This document shows, one piece after another, positions 34,710 to 44,059 of a stretch of DNA of 45,321 nt (positions within the stretch are counted from its first letter, which is position 1; each line of letters begins with the position of its first letter). Origin of the DNA: Bacteroidales bacterium (GTDB taxonomy: Bacteria > Bacteroidota > Bacteroidia > Bacteroidales > UBA932); contig JAQVBQ010000014.1 in NCBI GenBank assembly GCA_028690215.1, forward strand, positions 1 to 45,321, read 5' to 3'. The notes beneath the pieces were generated by a model. That model was not told the DNA's origin. It did not search any database and saw only the letters and a program-made list of their open reading frames with translations. Position numbers and translations under genes: made by a program.

Positions 34710-35867
34710 ATGATAACACCCGCAAACAGGACCACATTGGTCAACGAATACTACTTCTCGGTCAAGCTCAAAGAGATTGAGCAGATGAACAGAGCCGGGA
34801 AAAAGGTAATAAACCTCGGAATAGGGAATCCGGACATGCCTGCTCCTGTAAATGCCATAGAGGCAATGGCGGAATCAGCCAGAACATATGGCACTAACGG
34901 TTATCAGAGCTATACCGGGATACCTGAACTAAGAGAGGCTTTTTCTGCCTGGTACAGAAAGTACTACAGAGTTGAACTTGACCCGGTAAATGAGATATTG
35001 CCCCTGATAGGATCCAAGGAGGGAATTATGCATATATCAATGGCATTCATCAACCCGAACGACAAGGTTCTGGTTCCTGACCCCGGTTACCCTACATACA
35101 GGGCTGTTTCGCTGATGGTTGGAGCTGAAGTGATAAATTACAACCTAAAGGAGGAGAATGGATGGGAACCCGATTTCGAAGAACTTGAAAAACAAGATCT
35201 TTCAGGTGTCAAACTTATGTGGGTCAACTATCCCAACATGCCGACAGGAGAGCCGGCCAGTTATGGCCTATACCGCAAACTTGTCGATTTCGGCAGAAGA
35301 CACGGAATACTTATCTGCAACGACAATCCCTACAGCTTTATCCTGAACGACAACCCTATCAGCATACTGGAGATAGAGGGATCAAAAGGCATTGTACTGG
35401 AACTTAACTCAATGAGCAAATCACACAACATGGCCGGATTCAGGGTAGGAATGGTCGCCGGGGAGAGCAGCCTCATCAGCTATATTCTTAAAGTTAAAAG
35501 CAATATGGACAGCGGAATGTACAGGCCTTTGCAACTGGCGGCAGTGAAGGCTCTCTCATGCGACAAAGATTGGTATAGCTCTCTGAACGAAGAGTACAGA
35601 AGAAGAAGGAGTCTTGTATGGAAGATTTTTGATGCAACGGGATCCAGTTATGATAGAAATCAGACAGGGATGTTTGTCTGGGCTAGAATACCATCCACAA
35701 CACGCAGTTCAGTAGAGTTTTCAGATAAATATCTTCATGAGAGCAACGTATTCATAACACCGGGCCATATTTTCGGCTCAAACGGTGAGGGATTCGCAAG
35801 GATTTCACTCTGTTGCAATGAAGCCACACTCTCAGAGGCGCTGGAAAGAATCAGTAAAAAGCATTAA
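34710..35867 (+). CDS. Class I/II aminotransferase, probable aromatic aminotransferase
   Basis: The 385-residue PLP enzyme is of fold type I. Visible landmarks are INLGIGNPDMPAP, NGYQSYTGIPELREA, VPDPGYPTYRA, NYPNMPTGEPA and the PLP lysine Lys237 in SMSKSHNMAGFRVGM. The overall pattern is closest to the LL-diaminopimelate/aspartate-type aminotransferases. Its place between pheA and tyrA points to transamination of phenylpyruvate and 4-hydroxyphenylpyruvate, the last step of Phe and Tyr synthesis. That role is inferred from context rather than from residues. Spacing is 6 bases to pheA and 13 to tyrA. Confidence 0.88.
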   Translation: MITPANRTTLVNEYYFSVKLKEIEQMNRAGKKVINLGIGNPDMPAPVNAIEAMAESARTYGTNGYQSYTGIPELREAFSAWYRKYYRVELDPVNEILPLIGSKEGIMHISMAFINPNDKVLVPDPGYPTYRAVSLMVGAEVINYNLKEENGWEPDFEELEKQDLSGVKLMWVNYPNMPTGEPASYGLYRKLVDFGRRHGILICNDNPYSFILNDNPISILEIEGSKGIVLELNSMSKSHNMAGFRVGMVAGESSLISYILKVKSNMDSGMYRPLQLAAVKALSCDKDWYSSLNEEYRRRRSLVWKIFDATGSSYDRNQTGMFVWARIPSTTRSSVEFSDKYLHESNVFITPGHIFGSNGEGFARISLCCNEATLSEALERISKKH

Positions 35868-35880
35868 CAGTTAACAGACA

Positions 35881-36723
35881 ATGGTAATAACAGTCATAGG
35901 ATTGGGGCTGATCGGCGGATCTGCCGCCATAGACCTCAGAAAAAGAGGATTTGCCAATACAATATTGGGAGTCGATAGCGATAAGATAAATGCCAACGGA
36001 GCACTCTCAATCGGATTGGTGGATGAGATCTGTACACTTGAAGATGGCATTAGCAAATCGGATATGATAATAGTAGCCGTTCCTGCCGATGCAGCCGTCA
36101 CACTGCTTCCCAAAGTGCTTGACCTTGCAGAGGGGAAAGTCGTGACAGATGTATGCTCCACAAAAGGGAGAATATGTGAAATCATAAAGTATCACAAGAA
36201 CAGGCGTTGTTATGTTGCCTCCCACCCTATGGCCGGAACAGAATTTTCAGGTCCCTGGGCTGCAATGTCAGGACTTTTTGACGGAAAGAGTGCAATTTTG
36301 TGCGACACAGAAGAGTCTGATATAAAGGCTGTTGCAAAGGTTAAAAGGATGTACGAAACTCTGAATATGAGAATCATATACATGAACAGCACAAATCACG
36401 ATGTCCATGCAGCATATATTTCACACATATCACATATCAGTTCATTTGCTCTGGCACTGACAGTTCTGGAGAAAGAGAGGAATGAGAAGCATATTTTTGA
36501 CCTGGCAAGCGGTGGTTTTGATTCAACGGTAAGACTTGCAAAGAGCTCCCCAGATATGTGGGTACCTATTTTTCATCAGAATAAAGAGAATGTGGTGACC
36601 GTTCTGGATACCTACATCGAGAAACTTCAGAAGTTCCGCACATTGATCAAAGAGGATGAAGGTGAGAAAATCAGGGATATGATTAAAGAATCGAATAGAA
36701 TAAAGGCAGTATTGAAGCATTAA
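35881..36723 (+). CDS. tyrA: Prephenate dehydrogenase
   Basis: The 280-residue enzyme oxidatively decarboxylates prephenate to 4-hydroxyphenylpyruvate on the way to tyrosine. The N-terminal Rossmann fold has VITVIGLGLIGGSAA (2-16) with an acidic residue at VDSD, which suggests NAD+. The substrate site contains SHPMAGTEFSGP. The C-terminal helical dimerisation domain contains HDVHAAYISHISHISSFALAL and DLASGGFDSTVRLAKSSPDMW. No chorismate mutase or ACT domain is fused. It sits 4 bases before the DAHP synthase-chorismate mutase gene. Confidence 0.95.
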   Translation: MVITVIGLGLIGGSAAIDLRKRGFANTILGVDSDKINANGALSIGLVDEICTLEDGISKSDMIIVAVPADAAVTLLPKVLDLAEGKVVTDVCSTKGRICEIIKYHKNRRCYVASHPMAGTEFSGPWAAMSGLFDGKSAILCDTEESDIKAVAKVKRMYETLNMRIIYMNSTNHDVHAAYISHISHISSFALALTVLEKERNEKHIFDLASGGFDSTVRLAKSSPDMWVPIFHQNKENVVTVLDTYIEKLQKFRTLIKEDEGEKIRDMIKESNRIKAVLKH

Positions 36724-36727
36724 GAAT

Positions 36728-37813
36728 ATGGAAAAGATTAACAACTCCCCTTTTGAAGGATGGGGACTAAGCAAACAGGATAGGCCGGTTATGATAGCCG
36801 GGCCGTGCAGCGCAGAGTCGGAAGAACAAGTAATGGATACGGCTGTTCAACTTAAGAGTATCGGAGTAGAGGTATTCCGGGCAGGAATATGGAAACCGAG
36901 GACCAGACCAAATCAGTTTGAGGGGGTCGGAAGCATGGGACTCGAGTGGATGAGGAGGGTTCAAAGAGAGACAGGAATGAAGATATCCACAGAGGTCGGG
37001 AATGTCAAACATGTATACGATGCATTAAGATACGGTGTGGATATTATCTGGATAGGTGCAAGGACAACGGCCAACCCTTTTGCCATGCAGGAGATAGCAG
37101 ATGCTCTCAGAGGAGTGGATATTCCTGTGCTTGTGAAAAATCCCGTAAATCCTGATCTGAACCTATGGATAGGGGCAATCGAGAGGATCAAAGGTGCAGG
37201 AATCAGACATGTCGGAGCCATTCACAGAGGATTTTCAACATTTGACAAAACCCGTTACAGAAATATTCCACAGTGGCAGTTACCGATTGAACTTAAACAG
37301 AGAATACCCGAAATCCCGATGATTTGTGACCCGAGCCATATGGGTGGCAAGAAGGAGCTTCTTCAGGAGATATCTCAGAAGGCTCTTGACCTGAACTACG
37401 ACGGCCTGATGATTGAGTCTCACTGTTACCCGGCAATAGCAAAGAGTGACAGCGAGCAACAGGTAACTCCGGCAGAACTTGCAGCAATAATAGACAAACT
37501 CATCCTAAGAGATGTGAATACCAGCAATCCTCTCTTCCTTCTTACACTAGACGAGCTGAGACAAAAAATCGACATCTGTGATGAGAAACTGATCAGGATC
37601 CTGCACGAAAGGATGTCCATTTCTGAAACAATCGGCCGCTACAAGAAGGAGAACAACATCACAATACTTCAGGCAGGGCGTTGGAAAGATATCGTGGATA
37701 AGATGGTGGAGAAGGGCAAGTCCAATGATCTGAGCGAGGAGTTTGTGAGTAGTGTTTTCAAGGCTATCCACCAAGAATCAATCAATAAACAGACTACAAT
37801 AATGAACAACTGA
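36728..37813 (+). CDS. Bifunctional DAHP synthase / chorismate mutase
   Basis: The 361-residue fusion joins the entry and branch enzymes of aromatic synthesis. Residues about 18-262 form a type I-beta (KDO8P-like) DAHP synthase: MIAGPCSAES with metal-binding Cys27, FRAGIWKPRTRPNQFEGVG, IGARTTANPF, KNPVNPDL and DPSHMGG. Residues about 270-350 form an AroQ-type chorismate mutase (LDELRQKIDICDEKLIRILHERM..., IGRYKKEN). The order synthase-then-mutase is the one known from Porphyromonas and other Bacteroidetes, where the mutase domain also mediates prephenate inhibition. The protein supplies prephenate to both pheA and tyrA of the same operon. aroD follows after 7 bases. Confidence 0.95.
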   Translation: MEKINNSPFEGWGLSKQDRPVMIAGPCSAESEEQVMDTAVQLKSIGVEVFRAGIWKPRTRPNQFEGVGSMGLEWMRRVQRETGMKISTEVGNVKHVYDALRYGVDIIWIGARTTANPFAMQEIADALRGVDIPVLVKNPVNPDLNLWIGAIERIKGAGIRHVGAIHRGFSTFDKTRYRNIPQWQLPIELKQRIPEIPMICDPSHMGGKKELLQEISQKALDLNYDGLMIESHCYPAIAKSDSEQQVTPAELAAIIDKLILRDVNTSNPLFLLTLDELRQKIDICDEKLIRILHERMSISETIGRYKKENNITILQAGRWKDIVDKMVEKGKSNDLSEEFVSSVFKAIHQESINKQTTIMNN

Positions 37814-37820
37814 ACCAGAT

Positions 37821-38447
37821 ATGCTTTGCCGTTCAATAGCAGTAGAGGGCAGTGAAAAGATCCTTTCACTGATAGATGGAGCCGAAATGGCCGAGATAAG
37901 AATCGAAATGAGCAACCTCTCCCCCGACGAGGTAAGGGCTCTTTTTGGAGAACATAGATCACTTATTGCAACATGCCGTCCTGGCAACATCCCTGATGAG
38001 AGAAGAAAAGCACTTCTAAATGCTGCAATAGATGGTGGGGCAGAATGGGTTGATATAGAAATTGAATGTGATAAAGGGTATATGAGAGAGTTGGCAAAAT
38101 ATGCCAAGGCACATGATTGCAAGGTCATTATCTCGTATCACAATTACCAATCAACCCCCGATAAAGAGTATCTGGAGAGAATAATCGAGAAATCGATCTC
38201 AGAGGGTGCCGACCTGGTAAAGATTGCCACGATGTCAAACAATGATAACGACAATTCAACACTTCTCTCTCTTTACAAACCGGGAAGAGCTATCCTCTCA
38301 ATTGGCATGGGAGAGCATGGCAGGGTTACCAGAATCGAAGCCCTGAAAAGGGGAGCTCCATTTACTTTTGTAATTGCTCCGGGCTCACATGAGAGTGCAC
38401 CCGGGCAATATAGCGAAGATGAGATGAAAAAGCTCCTCGGAATCTAA
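37821..38447 (+). CDS. aroD: Type I 3-dehydroquinate dehydratase
   Basis: The 208-residue enzyme dehydrates 3-dehydroquinate through a Schiff base. Expected residues are present: Glu28 (EIRIE), Arg53 (TCRP), Glu80 (VDIE), His107 (ISYHNYQ), Schiff-base Lys134 (LVKIAT), Arg171, and the C-terminal APGQ with Gln196. It is shorter than the roughly 250-residue enterobacterial enzyme, with trimming at the N-terminus and in loops, but no key residue is lost. It is the last gene of the aromatic operon, and its stop codon overlaps that of the convergent ilvE by 3-4 bases. Confidence 0.92.
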   Translation: MLCRSIAVEGSEKILSLIDGAEMAEIRIEMSNLSPDEVRALFGEHRSLIATCRPGNIPDERRKALLNAAIDGGAEWVDIEIECDKGYMRELAKYAKAHDCKVIISYHNYQSTPDKEYLERIIEKSISEGADLVKIATMSNNDNDNSTLLSLYKPGRAILSIGMGEHGRVTRIEALKRGAPFTFVIAPGSHESAPGQYSEDEMKKLLGI

Positions 38448-39451
38448 AGTTCCATACACCAATTATGGTCGTCAGCCTCCTCCCCGTACTGGATTCCGGT
38501 AAGCTTTCTGTAAAGTCTCTCACTGACAGCTCCGGTTTTCTCCTTCTCCCCGGTCTTGTAAGTAACTCCCAATGCTTTGTCTACTATCTCCCAGACAGGA
38601 GTGATAACAACAGCAGTACCGCAGGCACCAACCTCCTCAAAATCTTTCAACTCCTCTACAGGAACCTTTCTTTTTTCCACATTCATACCAAAATCTTCTG
38701 CAAGCTGCATCAATGATTTATTTGTGATGGAGGGAAGAACGGATGCCGAGTCGGGGGTCACATAGGAATTGCCTTTTATAGCGAAGAAATTGGAAGATGA
38801 AAACTCATCAATATACTTTCTCTCAGCCGAATCAAGGTAAAGTATTGAGGCAAAACCCTCCTTCTTGGCCTTGGTTCCGGCCAGCATGGAAGCGGCATAA
38901 TTTCCTCCAATCTTATAGCTTCCTGTACCCATAGGTGCCGCCCTGTCATGATCCCGAGCCAGTAGCATCCTTGCCGGAGTCAGGTTTTTACCGGAAAATG
39001 CACCGACCGGAATGGCAGCAACTGCAAAAAACACATCCTTAGGACTTACAAGATCAATCTGAGGTTCAACACCAATCACAAATGGTCTCAGATACATAGA
39101 AGCCCTGCTTTCATAGGGAGGGAGAAAATCTATATTCTCAATCACAGCCATTTTACAAGCCTCCACAAACATCTCAACAGAGGGAGAGGCGATACCCAGA
39201 AAATCGGCAGAACGCTTCATCCTTTTTGCATTTTCATCAGGGCGAAAAAGCCTCACCTTATCATCAGCACCCCTGAAAGCTTTCAACCCCTCGAAGGCCT
39301 CAATTCCATAATGGAGAGCACCTGAAAGTGCACTTATTTTAATATTATCGTCACTTTCGGCAGAAAGAGGGCTCCATTCACCATCCTTGTACCATGAACA
39401 TATTATTTTATTTGTCTTTATATAACCAAAGGCAAGTTTTGACCAATCCAT
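38444..39451 (-). CDS. ilvE: Branched-chain amino acid aminotransferase
   Basis: The 335-residue PLP fold type IV enzyme transaminates the keto acids of Val, Leu and Ile. Landmarks are HYGIEAFEGLKAFRG, RLFRPDENAKRMKRSA, PPYESRASMYLRPF, the PLP lysine Lys180 in TGSYKIGGNYAAS, and the late EVGACGTAVVITPV loop. The length and motifs match the eukaryote-like type II BCAT group. It is the last gene of the minus-strand ilv operon, 13 bases after ilvA. Its stop codon (38444-38446) overlaps the end of aroD, with no terminator between the two operons. Confidence 0.95.
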   Translation of the reverse strand: MDWSKLAFGYIKTNKIICSWYKDGEWSPLSAESDDNIKISALSGALHYGIEAFEGLKAFRGADDKVRLFRPDENAKRMKRSADFLGIASPSVEMFVEACKMAVIENIDFLPPYESRASMYLRPFVIGVEPQIDLVSPKDVFFAVAAIPVGAFSGKNLTPARMLLARDHDRAAPMGTGSYKIGGNYAASMLAGTKAKKEGFASILYLDSAERKYIDEFSSSNFFAIKGNSYVTPDSASVLPSITNKSLMQLAEDFGMNVEKRKVPVEELKDFEEVGACGTAVVITPVWEIVDKALGVTYKTGEKEKTGAVSERLYRKLTGIQYGEEADDHNWCMEL

Positions 39452-39464
39452 ATTTTTTATCTTT

Positions 39465-40718
39465 TTATAAAATTAGAAAACCAAACAAATCCGGATTCTC
39501 ATTCAGATATTGATAGACAATCCCCTTATTATCCATTCTTGCTATAAGCTGAGGAAAATCAGAAGCATCAGCCAGCTCAACTCCAATAACTGCAGGGCCC
39601 TGTTCTCTGTTATTCTTCTTTGAATATGCAAAATGGGTAATATCATCTTTAGGTCCGAGGACATCCCTTATAAAAGAGAGCAATGCCCCTGACCGCTGAG
39701 GAAAACGAATAATGAAATAGTGTTTCAACCCCTCGTGGAGAAGAGATCTCTCTCTTATCTCCTCCATCCTTGTAATGTCATTATTGCTTCCGCTGACAAT
39801 GCATACGACATTCTTACCCTTTATCCTTGAGGCATACTGATTGAGTGCAGCTACGGACAAAGCTCCTGCAGGTTCAGCAACAATTGCATTTTTGTTGTAC
39901 AATTCCAGTATTGTTGAGCAGACAGCACCTTCGGGGACAGAGATAAGATCATCCAGCACCTCCTTGCAGATAGTGTATGTGTTCTCACCCACCCTCTTTA
40001 CTGCAGCACCATCTATAAAACTGTCAATAGAGTCAAGAGTGGCAACCTCTCCTTTATCAAATGCCAGTCTCATACTCTGAGCACCGGCAGGTTCAACACC
40101 AATGATCTTGGTTTCAGGGCTGACTTGCCTGAAATAGGCTCCTACTCCGGATGCCAGACCACCTCCACCTATAGGAATAAAAACATAGTCAATCTTTTCG
40201 TTGCTATCTTGCATAATCTCCATCCCCACCGTTGCCTGGCCCTCAATGATCTTCGGATCATCAAACGGATGGATGAATGTCATCCCGCTCTCCTGGCAGA
40301 ATCTTTTTGCCTCCTCATAAGCTGCATCAAAAGTGTCACCTGTAAGTACGATTTCTACGAACTCCCGTCCAAACATCCTGACCTGGTTTATCTTCTGTTT
40401 CGGAGTGGTGGCAGGCATATAGATAACACCCTTTATACCAAGCTTGCAACAAGAGAAGGCAACACCCTGGGCATGATTCCCGGCACTTGCACATACAACA
40501 CCCTTTTTAAGCTGCTCTTTTCCAAGGCTGCTTATCTTATTGAATGCCCCTCTTATTTTATAGGAACGGACAACTTGAAGGTCTTCTCTCTTAAGCATGA
40601 CATTTGCCGAATATTTGGCAGAAAGATTCATGTCGGGCATAAGAGGAGTGGAAGCCAGGACAGGGCTGATCGTTATCCTGGCTTTGGAAATATCTTTAAT
40701 ATGGGGAAAATAGGACAT
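39465..40718 (-). CDS. ilvA: Threonine dehydratase (biosynthetic type)
   Basis: The 417-residue PLP enzyme deaminates threonine to 2-oxobutyrate, the precursor of isoleucine. The catalytic domain (about 15-320) has PLP lysine Lys54 in RSYKIRGAFN, the SAGNHAQGVAFSC substrate loop, and the phosphate-binding glycine segment IGGGGLASGV. A single C-terminal ACT-like domain (about 335-417; YFIIRFPQRSGALLSFI) is present, as in the short Bacillus-type enzyme, so isoleucine inhibition is likely. The gene lies 10 bases after ilvC and 13 before ilvE. Confidence 0.95.
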   Translation of the reverse strand: MSYFPHIKDISKARITISPVLASTPLMPDMNLSAKYSANVMLKREDLQVVRSYKIRGAFNKISSLGKEQLKKGVVCASAGNHAQGVAFSCCKLGIKGVIYMPATTPKQKINQVRMFGREFVEIVLTGDTFDAAYEEAKRFCQESGMTFIHPFDDPKIIEGQATVGMEIMQDSNEKIDYVFIPIGGGGLASGVGAYFRQVSPETKIIGVEPAGAQSMRLAFDKGEVATLDSIDSFIDGAAVKRVGENTYTICKEVLDDLISVPEGAVCSTILELYNKNAIVAEPAGALSVAALNQYASRIKGKNVVCIVSGSNNDITRMEEIRERSLLHEGLKHYFIIRFPQRSGALLSFIRDVLGPKDDITHFAYSKKNNREQGPAVIGVELADASDFPQLIARMDNKGIVYQYLNENPDLFGFLIL

Positions 40719-40728
40719 TGTGCTGAAT

Positions 40729-41778
40729 CTATTTATTTCGTTCCGGTCTGAGAGACCTGACCACCTCTCCGGTCTGCCACATCTCGCTCTCCCTCATCTC
40801 CTTCAGCTCGGCATCCAGTTTAACCCTGTAATCCACCTTTCCGTTAGAGTCGATTGAACGTTGAGCTTCATTGCCTTTTGCCACTTCACTATACAATTCC
40901 GAAAAGACAGGAAGAGTTGCATCACGGAACTTCTTCCACCAGTCCAAAGCTCCGCGCTGCGCTGTAGTTGAGCAGTTTGCATACATCCAATCCATTCCGT
41001 TTTCAGAGACAAGTGGCATAAGACTCTGTGTAAGCTCCTCTACAGTCTCGTTAAAGGCCTCTGATGGCGAGTGACCGTTATCCCTCAAAGTCTGATATTG
41101 AGCTGCAAAGATTCCCTGAATGGCTCCCATAAGGGTTCCCCTCTCTCCTGTCAGGTCTGAGTATACCTCTTTCTTGAAAGTTGTTTCAAAGAGATAGCCT
41201 GAGCCAATACCAACACCCAGAGAGACAGTCCTGTCAAAAGCCTTTCCTGTGGCATCCTGGTAAATGGCATAACTTGAATTCAAACCTCTGTTCTCAAGGA
41301 AGAGTCTCCTGAGTGATGTCCCGGAACCTTTAGGTGCAACCAAAATAACATCAACATCCTTTGGAGGGACAATCCCTGTCCTTTCGCTGTAGGTAACTGC
41401 AAATCCATGTGAAAAATAGAGAGCCTTACCGGGAGTAAGGTGTTTGCTTACGACAGGCCACAACTGTATCTGTCCGGCATCCGATAGCAAGTACTGCAGA
41501 ATAGTACCCCTCTTGCAAGCCTCCTCTATTTCAAAGAGTGTTTCACCCGGCACCCATCCGTCTGCGACAGCCTTGTCCCATGTCTTTGAATCCTTTCTCT
41601 GACCAACTATCACATTAAATCCGTTATCTCTTAGATTCAACGCCTGACCGGGTCCCTGAATACCATATCCTATTATTGCAATTGTCTCATTTTTTAATGT
41701 CTCCAATGCTTTTGAAAGTGGAAACTCCTCTCTTGTTACTACATTTTCCGCAACTTTACCGAAATACATTTGTGCCAT
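40729..41778 (-). CDS. ilvC: Ketol-acid reductoisomerase
   Basis: The 349-residue class I enzyme isomerises and reduces acetolactate or acetohydroxybutyrate. The N-terminal Rossmann domain has IAIIGYGIQGPGQALNLRDNG, followed by the cofactor loop VGQRKDSKTW, whose basic and Ser residues suggest NADPH. Metal and substrate residues lie in the C-terminal knotted domain (SDLTGERGTLMGAIQG, EAFNETVEELTQSLMPL, CSTTAQRGALDWW). The length is slightly above the usual 330-340 of class I, mostly at the N-terminus. It starts 30 bases after the ilvN stop and is followed after 10 bases by ilvA. Confidence 0.96.
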   Translation of the reverse strand: MAQMYFGKVAENVVTREEFPLSKALETLKNETIAIIGYGIQGPGQALNLRDNGFNVIVGQRKDSKTWDKAVADGWVPGETLFEIEEACKRGTILQYLLSDAGQIQLWPVVSKHLTPGKALYFSHGFAVTYSERTGIVPPKDVDVILVAPKGSGTSLRRLFLENRGLNSSYAIYQDATGKAFDRTVSLGVGIGSGYLFETTFKKEVYSDLTGERGTLMGAIQGIFAAQYQTLRDNGHSPSEAFNETVEELTQSLMPLVSENGMDWMYANCSTTAQRGALDWWKKFRDATLPVFSELYSEVAKGNEAQRSIDSNGKVDYRVKLDAELKEMRESEMWQTGEVVRSLRPERNK

Positions 41779-41808
41779 GATTATAATTATTTATAAGTGT
41801 GTTAATTA

Positions 41809-42327
41809 TTAAGAAACTTTTTGTAAAATATTTGTTATGTTTTCTTCACGGTGAAGAACGACATTTCCGGATCTCGAATAACCGGCAAGCAAACCTTTAA
41901 TGTCAAGACGATCTCTCAGCTTTTCCAGCTCGCTTCTGGTACCGGATTTTTCAATAACGACATAATCCTTGCTTATCTCCATTATCCTTCCGTGAGATTC
42001 TGTAAGCAAAAAGGCGGACTCCTTCTTGTCTGTCAGGATTCTTGAATCGACCTTATATAGAGCCAGCTCTTTGTATATGATATCTTCGGGAAGATAAAAA
42101 TCCACAGAGTAGACATCAATTATATTATCCAGCTGATTTACTATCTTTTGTGTCACATCTGTCGATGTTATTGCAGATATGACAACTGTGCTGATCCCTT
42201 TAATATAGGACTCCGAAACATTGAGACTCTCAATGTTTATATGCCTTTTCAGATATACAGATGTTATCCTGTTTAAAACAGATATCTGGTTGTTGACATT
42301 TGCCACTACTATGTACTCTCTTTCCAT
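41809..42327 (-). CDS. ilvN: Acetolactate synthase small (regulatory) subunit
   Basis: The protein has 172 residues when started at MEREYIVVANV. An N-terminal ACT domain (about 1-75; QISVLNRITSVYLKRHINIESLNV) binds valine for feedback inhibition, and a C-terminal ALS_ss_C domain follows (about 90-165). It activates the catalytic IlvB subunit encoded directly upstream. Two earlier in-frame starts, at 42351 (MQTNK) and 42366 (MKQFT), would overlap the end of ilvB. The non-overlapping start at 42327, 10 bases after the ilvB stop, fits the family N-terminus best, but the start is not certain because there is no Shine-Dalgarno site. Confidence 0.92.
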   Translation of the reverse strand: MEREYIVVANVNNQISVLNRITSVYLKRHINIESLNVSESYIKGISTVVISAITSTDVTQKIVNQLDNIIDVYSVDFYLPEDIIYKELALYKVDSRILTDKKESAFLLTESHGRIMEISKDYVVIEKSGTRSELEKLRDRLDIKGLLAGYSRSGNVVLHREENITNILQKVS

Positions 42328-42337
42328 ATCAGTTATT

Positions 42338-44059
42338 TTATTTGTTTGCATTGTAAATTGTTTCATCCAGCGACGCTCCGTTCGGAACCATCGGAAATAC
42401 GTTCTCCTCCTTCTCTACAACTACTTCAAGAAGAAACGGAGAGTCACTCGCAATCATCTCCCTCACACCTTTTTCAAGCTCTGACTGATGCTCAACTTTT
42501 ATTGAAGGGATTTTATATGCCTGGGCTATTTTCATAAAATCGGGATTCACCATATCTGTATAAGAGTAACGCCTGTCAAAAAAGAGCTGTTGCCATTGAC
42601 GGACCATCCCCAGATATGAGTTATTGAGAAGTAGTATCTTGATTTTAATTCCTGACTGAAGGATAGTCCCAAGCTCCTGGATAGACATCTGGAAGCCTCC
42701 GTCTCCAAGAATAAGAACGACCTCTTTGTCCGGCATGCCTACCTTGGCCCCTATTGCAGCAGGCAGGCCGTACCCCATTGTTCCCAGACCGCCGGATGTT
42801 ATAAAGCTTCTGGTTTTTCTGAATTTTGAATACCTGGCGCTGAACATCTGATTCTGACCGACATCAGTAACCACTATGGCCTCACCCTTGGCAACACGGG
42901 CAACGCAGTCGACAGCCCTGGCCATACTTATCCCTTCATCACCTCTGCCCGGTCGCATCAGGTCATCTATAATGACGCGCCTCTCCTTCTCCCATTTCTG
43001 GTCGATATATGAGAACCACTCCTCCCTGCTGCGGAACTCAACATTTGGAATTATCTTCCTCAGAATCTCCCTTGCATCTCCGCACAGAGGGAGATCCACC
43101 CTTATGTTTTTGCCAAACTCTGCCTTATCGATATCTATATGGATTATTCTTGCATTAGGTGCATATTTGGAGGTATTCCCCGTAACCCTGTCGCTGAAAC
43201 GCATCCCTACGGCAATAATAAGGTCGCTCTTCTGAGTCATTTTGTTAGGTGCGATATTTCCATGCATACCGACATTGCCTTTGAATAAAGGGTGGCCGGT
43301 GGGCATTGCCGAAATACCCATCAATGTTGCTACAACAGGAATATTGGCCTTTTCAGCAAGCTTTGCAAGCTCCTTTTCAGCCCCCGAGAGTATCACCCCC
43401 TGCCCTGCAATTATCATAGGCTTCTCTGCACTATTGATAAGCCTGACAGCCTCAGATGTGTCTGCAGGATCTCTCTTCTTCAAGAGTTCACCAAGGTAGT
43501 TTACCGGAGTATATTGTTTATATTGATAATCAACATCTTCAATCAGGGCATTTTTTGTTATGCTTATCAAGACCGGCCCCGGTCTGCCCGAAGCAGCAAT
43601 GTAAAAGGCCTTCGAAATTATCTCCGGTATCTCCGATGCCTTTGTAATTTGATAACTCCATTTTGTTATTGGTATTGTTATGCTGATTATGTCTGCCTCC
43701 TGAAAAAAATCAGTCCCCAATTTATCCGCATTAACCTGGGCAGTGATGCATACCAGCGGAGTAGAATCAATATGTGCATCCTCAATACCTGTGACAAGAT
43801 TTGTCGCACCGGGTCCGGAGGTTGCCATACAGACCCCCACTTTGCCGGTAGCTCTTGCAAATCCTTCGGCAGCGTGAACCGCTCCCTGTTCGTGTCTTAC
43901 AAGTATATGGTTAATCTCCTCCTTGAAATTGTATAATTCGTCATACAGAGGCATAATCGTACCTCCGGGATATCCGAATACAGTCCTTACACCCTCCTCC
44001 AGAAGTGTCAGTAAAAGTGCCTCAGTTCCTCTAATCTCTCTTTTCATAATCTGATTCAT
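42338..44059 (-). CDS. ilvB: Acetolactate synthase large (catalytic) subunit
   Basis: The 573-residue ThDP enzyme condenses pyruvate with pyruvate or 2-oxobutyrate. The PYR domain has VFGYPGGTIMPLYDEL and the cofactor-activating Glu57 in VRHEQGAVHAAEGFARATG. The central FAD-related domain has GQGVILSGAEKELAKLAE. The PP domain has SGGLGTMGYGLPAAIGAKVG and the ThDP motif LGDGGFQMSIQELGTI...LLLNN, with SYLGMVRQWQQLFF following. The start codon shares its A with the ilvD stop codon (TAATG), showing coupling. A second ATG, at 44047 (MKREIRG), is possible. Confidence 0.97.
   Translation of the reverse strand: MNQIMKREIRGTEALLLTLLEEGVRTVFGYPGGTIMPLYDELYNFKEEINHILVRHEQGAVHAAEGFARATGKVGVCMATSGPGATNLVTGIEDAHIDSTPLVCITAQVNADKLGTDFFQEADIISITIPITKWSYQITKASEIPEIISKAFYIAASGRPGPVLISITKNALIEDVDYQYKQYTPVNYLGELLKKRDPADTSEAVRLINSAEKPMIIAGQGVILSGAEKELAKLAEKANIPVVATLMGISAMPTGHPLFKGNVGMHGNIAPNKMTQKSDLIIAVGMRFSDRVTGNTSKYAPNARIIHIDIDKAEFGKNIRVDLPLCGDAREILRKIIPNVEFRSREEWFSYIDQKWEKERRVIIDDLMRPGRGDEGISMARAVDCVARVAKGEAIVVTDVGQNQMFSARYSKFRKTRSFITSGGLGTMGYGLPAAIGAKVGMPDKEVVLILGDGGFQMSIQELGTILQSGIKIKILLLNNSYLGMVRQWQQLFFDRRYSYTDMVNPDFMKIAQAYKIPSIKVEHQSELEKGVREMIASDSPFLLEVVVEKEENVFPMVPNGASLDETIYNANK

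Noticed and set aside
40125-40751. A 208-codon open frame on the plus strand.
   Set aside because: It is antisense to ilvA, which is clearly real; no domain is visible.
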